This document shows positions 14,620 to 22,287 of a stretch of DNA of 25,417 nt, piece after piece; the first letter of the stretch is position 1; each line of letters begins with the position of its first letter. This DNA comes from Candidatus Melainabacteria bacterium (lineage in GTDB: Bacteria; Cyanobacteriota; Vampirovibrionia; Gastranaerophilales; Gastranaerophilaceae), in NCBI GenBank assembly GCA_003258735.1, contig QHME01000023.1, positions 1-25,417 on the forward strand, written 5' to 3'. The notes below the pieces were generated by a model. It saw nothing but the letters and a program-made list of their open reading frames with translations. It searched no databases and had not been told where the DNA came from. The position numbers and the translations under genes were made by a program.

Positions 14620-15501
14620 TTGGTAAGAAAAGTTATATCTAATTTGAAATTACAACCGAAAAAACAAGCTGATTTGCAGATTGTAAAAGAGCCTGATGTC
14701 AAAACTACCAAGTATAGTGATATCAACCTCAAAAAATGGAGAGATTATGCTCACATTTTGACAGGTACTTTGTGGCAGTTCCCTTCAAGATTGAGAGAAC
14801 ATGGTCACTCTAACGAATATCATGGAAATTATATTCCGCAGATTGCTCAACAGATGTATGAAAGATACACAAAGAAAAATGATGTTGTACTTGATTTGTT
14901 TTTCGGTTCAGGTACATCAGGCATTGAAGCAATCAATATGAACAGACGTTGTATCGGTGTTGAATTGAAAGACGATTTGGCAGAAAAAGTCTCTGAAAAA
15001 TTTACACCAAAACAATTAGTAACAGATGTGAATATAATTTGTGCAGATTCAACATCAGAACTTGCAGTTGATAAAGTTAAGGCAAGATTAGAGATTATGG
15101 GCGAAGAAAAAGCTCAATTTTTGATGTTACATCCGCCTTATGATGATATCATCAAGTTTTCTGATAAAAAAGAAGATTTGTCTAACTGTTCTACTACAGA
15201 AGAATTTTATGATATGTTTGAAAAAGTTGCTAAAAACGGTTATGACCTTTTGGAAAGGGGACGTTTTGCTTGTTTGATTATTGGTGACAGCTATAAAAAT
15301 TCAGAAGTTCAACCGCTTGGTTTTGAATGTATGAATAGGATGAGAAAGTTAGGATTTATCCTAAAATCAACTATTGTAAAAGATATTCAAGGTAACGAAA
15401 GAGGAAAAGGCAGAACTGCTAATTTGTGGCGCTATAGAGCACTTGCTGGTGGTTTTAGTATTTTTACTCACGAATATATTTTTGTATTCCAAAAGCCGTA
15501 G
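14620..15501 (+). CDS. DNA methyltransferase (N6-adenine or N4-cytosine type), orphan
   Basis: 293 residues. SAM-binding motif I is VLDLFFGSGTSG (90-101), preceded by the region TGTLWQFPSR...YHGNYIPQ common in one N4/N6 methylase group. Catalytic motif IV reads HPPY (171-174) instead of the usual DPPY/NPPY/SPPY. The end FTHEYIFVFQK fits the closing strand of the fold. Start is TTG at 14620 with GGAGG six bases upstream. No restriction endonuclease or specificity subunit flanks it, so it looks like a solitary methylase, for example for regulation or epigenetic marking; RNA methylation cannot be excluded. It ends at a bidirectional terminator shared with the asparaginase gene. Confidence 0.8.
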   Translation: MVRKVISNLKLQPKKQADLQIVKEPDVKTTKYSDINLKKWRDYAHILTGTLWQFPSRLREHGHSNEYHGNYIPQIAQQMYERYTKKNDVVLDLFFGSGTSGIEAINMNRRCIGVELKDDLAEKVSEKFTPKQLVTDVNIICADSTSELAVDKVKARLEIMGEEKAQFLMLHPPYDDIIKFSDKKEDLSNCSTTEEFYDMFEKVAKNGYDLLERGRFACLIIGDSYKNSEVQPLGFECMNRMRKLGFILKSTIVKDIQGNERGKGRTANLWRYRALAGGFSIFTHEYIFVFQKP

Positions 15502-15518
15502 AGAATAATATTTGAGAT

Positions 15519-15556
15519 AAAAAATAGGTTGGGCAAATTTGTCCAACCTATTTTTT
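15519..15556. terminator. Bidirectional rho-independent terminator
   Basis: A 14-bp stem AAAAAATAGGTTGG (15519-15532) with CCAACCTATTTTTT (15543-15556). The A-run and T-run make it work in both directions, between the convergent methyltransferase and asparaginase genes. The inner TAGGTTGGGC resembles the start of the 7252-7281 repeat, perhaps by chance. Confidence 0.9.
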
Positions 15557-15572
15557 TACGCTCAATTGATTT

Positions 15573-16532
15573 TTATTTCAACAATGTAACAACTTCGCCG
15601 ACTTTATCGTGTAAATTTGTTTCAATATCGTGACAAAGTCTAATATTTGTCCAGCGCAAATTGTTAATCAAATCTACTGTCACAAACTCTCTTGCTGTCA
15701 TATCGGCATCACAAATTTTGACAACAAATGCCTCTTCAATTTCTGTGTTTACAACGATGCAAAGTCCGCCTGCTCCGACTTTGGCAACCAAATTGTCAGA
15801 TTTTTCGATAATCATTGTGTCGGTTCTGTCTTCCCCACCGATTACGTAAGAGTGATTTAAAAATGCGTTTTTAAGTCTTGTGTATTTTGGATTACAGAAC
15901 AGATTTAAATATCCTTTTGCCATATTAACTAAAGGCATAGAAGGAATAGGAACACCGCATCCGTCTTTTGTTATAGGATATTCCGTTTTTATTTCACATA
16001 GTTCATATATTTTTTTGATAATTTCTTGTTGTAACGGATGATTGATGTTGTCATAATTATCCATATCCCAGTCGTTTAATTTGCACAAACCAAGCATCAT
16101 CGCGTGTTTGCCTGAACAATTGTTGTGGATTGCACTAGGTTCTTCTCCTTTCAGCAATAGTTCATTTTGTGCGGTTTTTGAAATTGGTTCGTGGTTTCCG
16201 CATTTTAGCTTTGATGGAGAGATTCCAAATTTGTCCAAAATGCCTTTTACAATATCTACATGGATTTTTTCACCGGCATGAGATGCGGCACAAATTGCGA
16301 TTTCTTCTTCTGTAAGATTAAATTTTTTATCCAACTCATAATCAATCATCAGTGCCGCTTGGAGTGGTTTTGCGCAAGAACGCATATAAAACGGATAATT
16401 TTTGTCATCTCCAATTTTTTCAATAACACGGTTTCTGTCGCATCTTACGACATAGCCAAAGTGTTCTTTTTCAATTAGTCCATCTCTATTATAAATTACA
16501 AGTTTTGCCGGTTCTGTATTTTTTTTAATCAT
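15573..16532 (-). CDS. L-asparaginase II (Asparaginase_II family)
   Basis: 319 residues, normal for this cytosolic family (unrelated to E. coli AnsB). Hydrolyses asparagine to aspartate and ammonia. Visible: RSCAKPLQAAL, CAASHAGEKIHV, KCGNHEP, NNCSGKHAMMLGLC (probable catalytic Ser/Lys region with its conserved cysteine), and TKDGCGVPIPSMPL. The ATG at 16532 overlaps the end of the upstream MshEN-like gene by eight bases, so translation is coupled. It could provide nitrogen from host or dietary asparagine. Confidence 0.92.
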   Translation of the reverse strand: MIKKNTEPAKLVIYNRDGLIEKEHFGYVVRCDRNRVIEKIGDDKNYPFYMRSCAKPLQAALMIDYELDKKFNLTEEEIAICAASHAGEKIHVDIVKGILDKFGISPSKLKCGNHEPISKTAQNELLLKGEEPSAIHNNCSGKHAMMLGLCKLNDWDMDNYDNINHPLQQEIIKKIYELCEIKTEYPITKDGCGVPIPSMPLVNMAKGYLNLFCNPKYTRLKNAFLNHSYVIGGEDRTDTMIIEKSDNLVAKVGAGGLCIVVNTEIEEAFVVKICDADMTAREFVTVDLINNLRWTNIRLCHDIETNLHDKVGEVVTLLK

Positions 16533-17244
16533 TTCGTTTCACCATTGTTAATAATTGTTCTAGTTTTTTCTTCAAAATTGCATTTTCCTGTTTCAAATCT
16601 TCAATCTGCTTTTCGTAATTGTCTTTTTCTTTTGCGTATTCGGAATTGAATTTTGGAACATCATTATAATCAAGAATAAAGCGTTTTTTTGCCTCTTCTT
16701 TTATTGATAAAATAGTATCAAGTTGTTTTTGTGAAATTAAGCCTAAATCAACAAGAACCTGACCGAATTTTTTGTTTGGTTCTTTGTTATTGTTATTTTT
16801 TACAGCATCATCAAGTTGAGATTCTGTAATCGTACCACTGTTTACAAAATATTCTCCGGTGTTGTATTTACCGGTCAAAAATCCTGCAATATTCAGAATT
16901 TGAGAATTATCAGGAAGTTCAAAAAATCCTTCATCTACACAAAACAAAAAATATCCTGCAAGTTCTTCCATTGAAAGGTATGTGTTTAATGTGATTTCAG
17001 AAATGCTACAATCAGAATCCGCTCCTTGCAATATATTATAGATATTGGTGTCAAACCCTGATTTTTTAAATTCTAATTCACATCTGCCTTTATAGGTCAA
17101 AATCGGTTTATATGCCGCAAAAATATACGCAGGATTTTCCTTGTTATCAAATTCTTCGGATAGTTTTTTGTAAATGATTTCCTTTACCCAACTTGGGAAG
17201 TTTGAGATTTTATTTAAAAACTGTTTTAAAAATTCTCGTTTCAC
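16525..17244 (-). CDS. MshEN-domain-like protein with C-terminal coiled coil
   Basis: 239 residues from the preferred start; not a recognised family overall. Residues about 145-190 (FGQVLVDLGLISQKQLDTIL) match the MshEN/GspE N-terminal pattern, which in some pilus ATPases binds cyclic di-GMP. Before it lies NTGEYFVNSGTITESQLDDAV, possibly a second such repeat. Residues about 205-239 form a coiled coil (KQIEDLKQENAILKKKLEQL). The N-terminal 120 residues are of unknown fold. GTG at 17244 has GAGGG eight bases upstream; ATG at 17259 would add five residues but lacks a site. Overlap with the asparaginase gene shows one operon; a functional link is unclear. Confidence 0.7.
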   Translation of the reverse strand: MKREFLKQFLNKISNFPSWVKEIIYKKLSEEFDNKENPAYIFAAYKPILTYKGRCELEFKKSGFDTNIYNILQGADSDCSISEITLNTYLSMEELAGYFLFCVDEGFFELPDNSQILNIAGFLTGKYNTGEYFVNSGTITESQLDDAVKNNNNKEPNKKFGQVLVDLGLISQKQLDTILSIKEEAKKRFILDYNDVPKFNSEYAKEKDNYEKQIEDLKQENAILKKKLEQLLTMVKRND

Positions 17245-17318
17245 GCAATCAGCCCTCATTCGGATTGTATTCTAACATTAATCCGTAATTTGTTCAAGTT
17301 TTATAGTTATTAAGTTGG

Positions 17319-17347
17319 TTGATTAATTCATGTTATAAAGGTAAAAT
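17319..17347 (+). promoter_or_regulatory. Promoter of the VKOR-queH unit
   Basis: TTGATT (17319-17324), exact 17-base spacer, TAAAAT (17342-17347). Predicted start near 17354, 21 bases before the preferred start codon. Confidence 0.6.
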
Positions 17348-17374
17348 ATACCTAAAAGTATGAAGGGAGAAATT

Positions 17375-18640
17375 ATGGAAGAAGATAAAAAACTCACCGA
17401 AGCAGAAGAAAAGACATCCGTTGATAGCTTGATAAAGACTATTTTTATCAGTATTTTAGTATTTTTAGGCTTACTAGCAACAATTGCTTTAGCTCATATT
17501 TATTATGAAGCAAATTTTGATATGTATGCGTTGTCAAGTTTTTGTTCTATAAATGATTTTATAGACTGTGATGGCGTTGCACGAACAGCAGAATCTCAAT
17601 TCTTTGGTGTACCTTTGGCATATTGGGGAATGTTCTTGTACTTATTCATTGCAATGTTGTTAGGGGTTGATAAACTCAAAAAAATTCCGTTTTTGAAATT
17701 CTTAGAAGTTTTCAAAAACAAATTCCACTATATCGCATCATTAGGCTTAATTTCATTTGTTATTTCAATGATTTTGCTATGTATAAGTTTGTTTTCAATT
17801 CACAAACTTTGCGTAATATGTGCATTTACTTATGTAATTGATTTATGTATAGGTGTTTTTGCAGTAGTAGGTATCAAGGGCAACTTTGTCGGCGCAATCA
17901 AACAAAGTTGGTTAGACTTTGTAGATGCCCTAAAACCTGTTCCGTATAGAATTGCATTTTCTGTAGTAATGCTTGTTGCATTTGGGTTCTTGGGTTGGAC
18001 TTATACCTCAGCTCGCTTTGCACCTGCTCTAAAAACTCAACGTGCTTATGGTGAATTTATTAACGCAAAAACTAATAAATATGCAATTACAGGCAATGTT
18101 TTAGGTTCAGAGGCAAAAGATGCTGTTGTTGTTGATGTTTATTCAGATTATATGTGCCCAATGTGTTACGTATTTAATATGATGGTTCACAAGCTTGCAA
18201 AAGATTTTGACAACGTAAGAATTGAACACCACAGTATGCCACTTGATATGGATTGCAATCCTTACTTAAAGCAAGAATTTCACCATGGTTCTTGTACAAT
18301 GGCACAGTATGCTGAAGCTGCTCAATTACAAGGTAAATTCTGGGAAGTTAATTCATTGTTATTTGATAAAAAACCTGCAACAGAAGATGACGTAATCAAA
18401 GTTCTAAGTGAATCAGGTTTTGGTTTGGATATGGATAAACTTCAAAAAGACGCTCATAGTGATGCGGTAAACAAAGTTATCCAAACAGATATTCAATATG
18501 CAGTTGCTAAAAAACAAATCGGTACTCCTACATTTGAACTTAATGGCAAATTTGAAATGGGTATTCCAAAAGGTGGTTATCCTGAATTGAAAAAACTAAT
18601 CGAGGAAAATGGTGGAAAACCAAAACACAAAATGTTCTAA
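17375..18640 (+). CDS. VKOR-DsbA fusion, disulfide-bond-forming membrane protein
   Basis: 421 residues. The N-terminal VKOR domain has four to five membrane segments (first about 22-46), loop cysteines Cys57 and Cys65 and active-site CVIC (146-149) passing electrons to quinone. A final membrane segment (about 190-215) leads to a periplasmic thioredoxin/DsbA-like domain with CPMC (261-264) and the cis-Pro region GTPTFELNG. The fused protein would oxidise exported proteins and reoxidise itself. Cyanobacterial VKORs are also fused to thioredoxin domains, which suits the proposed lineage. ATG at 17375 has AGGGAG five to six bases upstream; ATG at 17360 does not. queH overlaps its 3' end. Confidence 0.93.
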   Translation: MEEDKKLTEAEEKTSVDSLIKTIFISILVFLGLLATIALAHIYYEANFDMYALSSFCSINDFIDCDGVARTAESQFFGVPLAYWGMFLYLFIAMLLGVDKLKKIPFLKFLEVFKNKFHYIASLGLISFVISMILLCISLFSIHKLCVICAFTYVIDLCIGVFAVVGIKGNFVGAIKQSWLDFVDALKPVPYRIAFSVVMLVAFGFLGWTYTSARFAPALKTQRAYGEFINAKTNKYAITGNVLGSEAKDAVVVDVYSDYMCPMCYVFNMMVHKLAKDFDNVRIEHHSMPLDMDCNPYLKQEFHHGSCTMAQYAEAAQLQGKFWEVNSLLFDKKPATEDDVIKVLSESGFGLDMDKLQKDAHSDAVNKVIQTDIQYAVAKKQIGTPTFELNGKFEMGIPKGGYPELKKLIEENGGKPKHKMF

Positions 18641-19178
18641 TAAAAAAATATTGCTGCATGCTTGTTGCGGTATATGTTCAGGTTATCCCATATCTTTATT
18701 ACAGGATATGGGATATTCTGTTGTTGTGTATTTTTATAATCCAAATATTTTTCCAGAAGAAGAGTATAATATCAGGCTTGAAGCAGAAAAGATTTTGTGC
18801 AAGCATTTTGGGTGTGAATTAATTGTCGGAAATTATGAACCTCAGGTTTATTATGACTATGTAAAGGGGTTTGAAAATGAGCCGGAAAAAGGTTTAAGGT
18901 GTGACAAGTGTTTTGAATTGCGCTTAACTGACGCTGCTAAAAAGGCAAAAGACTTAGGTATAGAAGTTTTTACGACGTCTATGGTGATTAGTCCGCACAA
19001 AAATTATGAAAAATTGACGAGAATTGGTGAACAAATTGCCCATGAGTATGGGGTAGAATATCTTTCTACAAATTTTAGAAAACAAGATGGATTTTTAAAA
19101 ACCAATCAGATTTCTAAATCTTTAAATTTGTATAGACAGAATTATTGTGGGTGCAAGTTTGCAATGAGGGTTGAATAA
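18609..19178 (+). CDS. queH: Epoxyqueuosine reductase QueH
   Basis: 189 residues. QueH carries out the last step of queuosine synthesis, reducing epoxyqueuosine in tRNA wobble positions; it is the non-cobalamin alternative to QueG. The family's cysteine pattern is intact: LLHACCGIC (Cys19, Cys20, Cys23), RCDKC (Cys98, Cys101) and CGC near the end (Cys180, Cys182), which supply an Fe-S cluster and a metal site. TSMVISPHKN is also typical. The ATG at 18609 (or GTG at 18612) lies inside the VKOR gene, a 32-base overlap, with GAGG just upstream, so translation is coupled. Confidence 0.94.
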   Translation: MVENQNTKCSNKKILLHACCGICSGYPISLLQDMGYSVVVYFYNPNIFPEEEYNIRLEAEKILCKHFGCELIVGNYEPQVYYDYVKGFENEPEKGLRCDKCFELRLTDAAKKAKDLGIEVFTTSMVISPHKNYEKLTRIGEQIAHEYGVEYLSTNFRKQDGFLKTNQISKSLNLYRQNYCGCKFAMRVE

Positions 19179-19220
19179 CTCTAATTAACTTGGATAAACT
19201 AAATTTTGGAGCGAGATATT

Positions 19221-19496
19221 TTATTTGTCTGTAATGGAGAAATCTTCGTTCATTTCAATTTCTAATTGTTTAATTATTTCAGATAGTGGAACATTTAATG
19301 CCTCTGAAATTCTCCACAACATTACAATCTTTGGTTCAATCTGACCGTTTTCAATTCGACTTAAATTGCCAGGTGTCAATTCATATTCATAAGAAAAGGT
19401 ATTCAGACTTTTCCCAGTTTTTTCCAGTCTGTAATTTTTAATTACTTTTCCTAAAGTTTTCACTAATTGTAACGTTTTATCATTTTTGTATTGCAT
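19221..19496 (-). CDS. XRE-family regulator, divergent to second pseudopilin
   Basis: 91 residues, the same length as the regulator at 12156 and apparently its paralogue. The HTH_3 domain covers about 10-75: LGKVIKNYRLEKTGKS, then LTPGNLSRIENGQIEP (recognition helix and turn) and LWRISEALNVPLSEIIK. A charged tail follows. It probably binds the TTGCAT-containing sites in the 62-base gap to the pseudopilin gene; one site covers its own start codon. No Shine-Dalgarno sequence precedes ATG 19496, and a TAAGAT -10-like hexamer ends eight bases upstream, so the mRNA may be leaderless. Confidence 0.9.
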   Translation of the reverse strand: MQYKNDKTLQLVKTLGKVIKNYRLEKTGKSLNTFSYEYELTPGNLSRIENGQIEPKIVMLWRISEALNVPLSEIIKQLEIEMNEDFSITDK

Positions 19497-19504
19497 ACAT
19501 GCAA
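19491..19504. promoter_or_regulatory. Operator 1 of the second pilin/XRE module
   Basis: TTGCATACATGCAA: 6-bp inverted half-sites around AC. It overlaps the pilin -35 and the XRE start codon. A related TTGCATATATAAAA lies at 19532-19545, 41 bp centre to centre. Confidence 0.6.
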
Positions 19505-19520
19505 TCTTACGATGTAGAAT
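19491..19520 (+). promoter_or_regulatory. Promoter of the second pseudopilin
   Basis: TTGCAT (19491-19496), 18-base spacer, TAGAAT (19515-19520). Predicted start near 19527. Operator 1 covers the -35. Confidence 0.5.
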
Positions 19521-19531
19521 TGGTTTATGTG

Positions 19532-19545
19532 TTGCATATATAAAA
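19532..19545. promoter_or_regulatory. Operator 2 of the second pilin/XRE module
   Basis: TTGCATATATAAAA shares its left half and several other positions with operator 1, but is less symmetrical. It falls about 6-19 bases downstream of the predicted start site, the same relative place as in the first module. Confidence 0.45.
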
Positions 19546-19558
19546 TGGAGAGTTGAAA

Positions 19559-20296
19559 ATGTTTTTTAATAAAACAATAAAAACAAAATCAAGATTTAAC
19601 TTGGCAGAATGTGTTATGCACATAGACTTGCAGGGGTTTACGTTGGCTGAGGTGCTTATTACCCTTGGTATCATTGGTGTGGTTGCAGCTATTACTATTC
19701 CAAATTTAATGGTTGCATACAAAGCCAAGAAAATGCGCTCACAATTTTTGAAATCCTATTCGGTAATTCAACAAGCTTTTAGGCAGATGGAAGTTGATGA
19801 TGTATCGACAGATATTAGTACTTATTCAGGGAAAATGGGTTCATTTTATGATGTATTCAAAACGAGATTCAAAGGTGCACATTGGTGTGGATATTATAAC
19901 AATACGTCTGCGACTTTACCATGTGCCAAAGGGCCAATATATAAGACCCTAAATGGGCATCGGACTTTAAGTTTAAACTTGTTTGATGATGGGCAATTTG
20001 TTTTACCTGATGGAACACTTGTTATAATAGAAAATCCAAATGGTGGTGATAGGGTTTGGATTTTTGTTGACCTTAATGGATATGGAAATCCGCCAAACCG
20101 TCTTGGGTATGATTTATTTGTATTTCAGTTTGTGGAAGGTGAGTTGCGTACAATGGGAGATTTGCAAACAACTTATACTGATATGGATAAATATTGTAAT
20201 TTAAACTCTTCCGATATTTTTAATGGGATTGCTTGTGCTCAAAAGGCTAAAGAAAATTCTGATTATTTTGAATGGGTGATTAAAAATATTAAATAG
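19559..20296 (+). CDS. Second type IV pilin-like / pseudopilin protein
   Basis: 245 residues. The prepilin site is G26/F27 with Glu31 at +5 and a helix almost identical to that of the first pilin (GFTLAEVLITLGIIGVVAA). The leader holds a degenerate copy, RFNLAECVMHID (12-23). The C-terminal domain keeps the VDLNGYGNPPNRLGYDLFVF loop and paired cysteines (in KYCN and IACA) seen in the first pilin, otherwise diverged. ATG at 19559 has GGAG eight bases upstream; TTG at 19553 is too close to it. Divergent from its own XRE gene. Likely a membrane-anchored minor pilin or surface pseudopilin. Confidence 0.9.
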   Translation: MFFNKTIKTKSRFNLAECVMHIDLQGFTLAEVLITLGIIGVVAAITIPNLMVAYKAKKMRSQFLKSYSVIQQAFRQMEVDDVSTDISTYSGKMGSFYDVFKTRFKGAHWCGYYNNTSATLPCAKGPIYKTLNGHRTLSLNLFDDGQFVLPDGTLVIIENPNGGDRVWIFVDLNGYGNPPNRLGYDLFVFQFVEGELRTMGDLQTTYTDMDKYCNLNSSDIFNGIACAQKAKENSDYFEWVIKNIK

Positions 20297-20332
20297 AATA
20301 TAATTGAAAAAGTTTGTAGTAAATTTTGTTAC

Positions 20333-21115
20333 CTAAATTATATTAGCAAAGCTCAAGAAATACTCTTCAATAATGTTCATCAACATAGGTAAAATCCACA
20401 CCATAATTGCTGCTCCAAGTACCGGTTTGAACAAGAAACTCAATTGGAATACGTTTACCTGTGGTGCTGTTCTTGAAATTACCCCCAAAATAATATCTTG
20501 TGCCAATGTCGCTAGCAAAATAGGTGATGCAATTTGCAAACCCATATATAGCGTGTTTGAGGACATTTTTATAAGCAAATCCATTTTGATAAGTTGTGGT
20601 AATGGTACATGCGACGCGTACATTGGAAAGATTTCAAAGCTTCTTACAAGCGCTTTAAAAAGCCAATAAATTCCGCCTAAATTAATGAAAATCAAAATGC
20701 CCATTAACGAAATCATTTTTGTTAAAATTGAAACTTGTGCTGATGTTGTCGGATCTAACGCTGTAGCAGAAGACAAACCCATTTGCATGTTAATCATTTC
20801 AGCACCACAATCAATTGCAATGGTAATCAATTGAGCCATATAACCTATCATTGCCCCTACAACAACATTTAAAAGCAGAGATAAGGCAAACGAATCGCAA
20901 TGTGTCAGACATTTTTCAGGTGACAAAAATGGTACGATAAAAATAGTTACAATTAGTGCAAAAGGAATTTTTACAAGGGATGGAAAATCTTTTCTGTTAA
21001 AAATCGGACAAAATCTGAAAAACCCAATCATACGTGCAAAAACAAGCGCACCTGCCATCAGGTAGGTGTTAATCTTTGGGAACATTTGCGCTATTGCTGT
21101 ATATAGGTCATTCAT
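20333..21115 (-). CDS. fliR: Flagellar export gate protein FliR
   Basis: 260 residues, typical length. An integral component of the flagellar type III export gate, forming the FliP5-FliQ4-FliR1 helical channel. Multiple hydrophobic segments; early FARMIGFFRFCPIFN, central MINMQMGLSSATALDP (the family's conserved plug region) and RTAPQVNVFQLSFLFKP near the C-terminus are characteristic. Last gene of the visible fli operon, 11 bases after fliQ. Confidence 0.96.
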   Translation of the reverse strand: MNDLYTAIAQMFPKINTYLMAGALVFARMIGFFRFCPIFNRKDFPSLVKIPFALIVTIFIVPFLSPEKCLTHCDSFALSLLLNVVVGAMIGYMAQLITIAIDCGAEMINMQMGLSSATALDPTTSAQVSILTKMISLMGILIFINLGGIYWLFKALVRSFEIFPMYASHVPLPQLIKMDLLIKMSSNTLYMGLQIASPILLATLAQDIILGVISRTAPQVNVFQLSFLFKPVLGAAIMVWILPMLMNIIEEYFLSFANII

Positions 21116-21126
21116 TTTTTATTTTG

Positions 21127-21615
21127 TTATCTTCCTAATATTTTTTTTGTTTCTACCAAATTAGGTTTTGGCATTGCATTTTTTGCTGCCGGTGTATATT
21201 TTGCACGTTCATTATGGTCAATATACGGAACTTTTCCAGGATTTTTCATCATTTCATTGAAACCTTCAACATTTTTGAATTTATCTTTCATTTCACCTTC
21301 AAAAGGTGTTGTGTATTTGTGATAATTTTCGTCCAGTACGAAGTTTTCACTATGCGGAACAGTATTAAATGCAAGTACCATCCCTTCTTGGAACAGGTTT
21401 GTTAGAAGTCTGATAAATCCGACACCGCCAATTACGATTACCAAAAATACTCCTAAAATTTTTGGAGCGGCTGCAATTGTTTGTTCTTGTACCTGCGTTA
21501 CGGCTTGCAAAATACCTACAACCAAACCTATACCCGCTGCCACAAGTACGCATGGCATTGAGATTGCAAGCATTATCATAAAACCTTTTGCTAAATATTC
21601 AAGTAAAATTTCCAT
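21127..21615 (-). CDS. fliQ: Flagellar export gate protein FliQ with long C-terminal extension
   Basis: 162 residues where FliQ is normally about 90. Residues 1-88 are a standard FliQ: two membrane helices with AGIGLVVGILQAVTQVQEQTI and the following helix to FNTVPH. Residues about 90-162 are an extra hydrophilic tail, basic near the end (KYTPAAKNAMPKPNLVETKK), with no recognised domain. The tail is in frame with the same codon style and no stop intervenes, so it is not an obvious artefact. It could reach the cytoplasmic or periplasmic face of the gate. AAGGA lies about seven bases before ATG. Confidence 0.93.
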   Translation of the reverse strand: MEILLEYLAKGFMIMLAISMPCVLVAAGIGLVVGILQAVTQVQEQTIAAAPKILGVFLVIVIGGVGFIRLLTNLFQEGMVLAFNTVPHSENFVLDENYHKYTTPFEGEMKDKFKNVEGFNEMMKNPGKVPYIDHNERAKYTPAAKNAMPKPNLVETKKILGR

Positions 21616-21636
21616 TTTTCAGTCCTTCGATTTGAT

Positions 21637-22275
21637 TTAGTTGTAACTTGAGACAAGCCCTTGTACTATGAGTGCCCATCCGTCAACTGCGATAAATATC
21701 AGCAATTTAAACGGCATTGAAATAATCGTTGGTGACAACATGAACATACCTAACGCCAGTAATATATTTGCTACAACAAGGTCTAAAATAATAAACGGTA
21801 CAAATATGATGAAACTTATTTCAAATGATGTTTTTAATTCACTGATAATATAAGCCGGAGCAACTTCCCAAATTGACAAATCATCAGGTGATTTGGGTTT
21901 AGTTTTGTGGGCTAATTCTACAAAGAACGTCAAATCACTTTCTCTGGTTTGTTTCAGCATAAACTCTTTGAGGGGTTTTGAACCCTCTTGAATTGCTGCA
22001 ATCATGTCGTGGTTTTTGTTATATGGAACCGAGCCCATATCATACATTTTTTGGAATGTTGAACCCATAGTGTAGAATGTCAAAATTATTGACAAGCCGA
22101 TTATTACAATTGCAGGAGGAACCTGTTGAGTACCCATTGCAGTTTTAAGCATTGCAAAAACAATGACAAATCTTAAAAAACTTGTCATACAGCAAAACAT
22201 AAATGGTAGTAATGAAAACATAGACATTACTATCAGCATTTGCAATACGGGATTTAAGTTTTGTAGCTGTTCCAT
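21637..22275 (-). CDS. fliP: Flagellar export gate protein FliP
   Basis: 212 residues. FliP builds the core of the export channel with FliQ and FliR. Visible: CCMTSFLRFVIVFAMLKTAMGTQQVPP in the first hydrophobic hairpin region (read in parts), the periplasmic-side loop, APAYIISELKTSFEISF and LGMFMLSPTIISMPFKLLIF, all family hallmarks. It lacks the cleavable signal peptide of enteric FliP and begins almost at the first membrane helix. AAGGAT precedes ATG. Twelve bases after fliO. Confidence 0.97.
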   Translation of the reverse strand: MEQLQNLNPVLQMLIVMSMFSLLPFMFCCMTSFLRFVIVFAMLKTAMGTQQVPPAIVIIGLSIILTFYTMGSTFQKMYDMGSVPYNKNHDMIAAIQEGSKPLKEFMLKQTRESDLTFFVELAHKTKPKSPDDLSIWEVAPAYIISELKTSFEISFIIFVPFIILDLVVANILLALGMFMLSPTIISMPFKLLIFIAVDGWALIVQGLVSSYN

Positions 22276-22287
22276 TTTATATTATCC

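Noticed and set aside
20297..20344. AT-only inverted repeat between pilin 2 and fliR as a terminator
   Set aside because: Nine A/T pairs around a 30-base loop would be unstable; not called.
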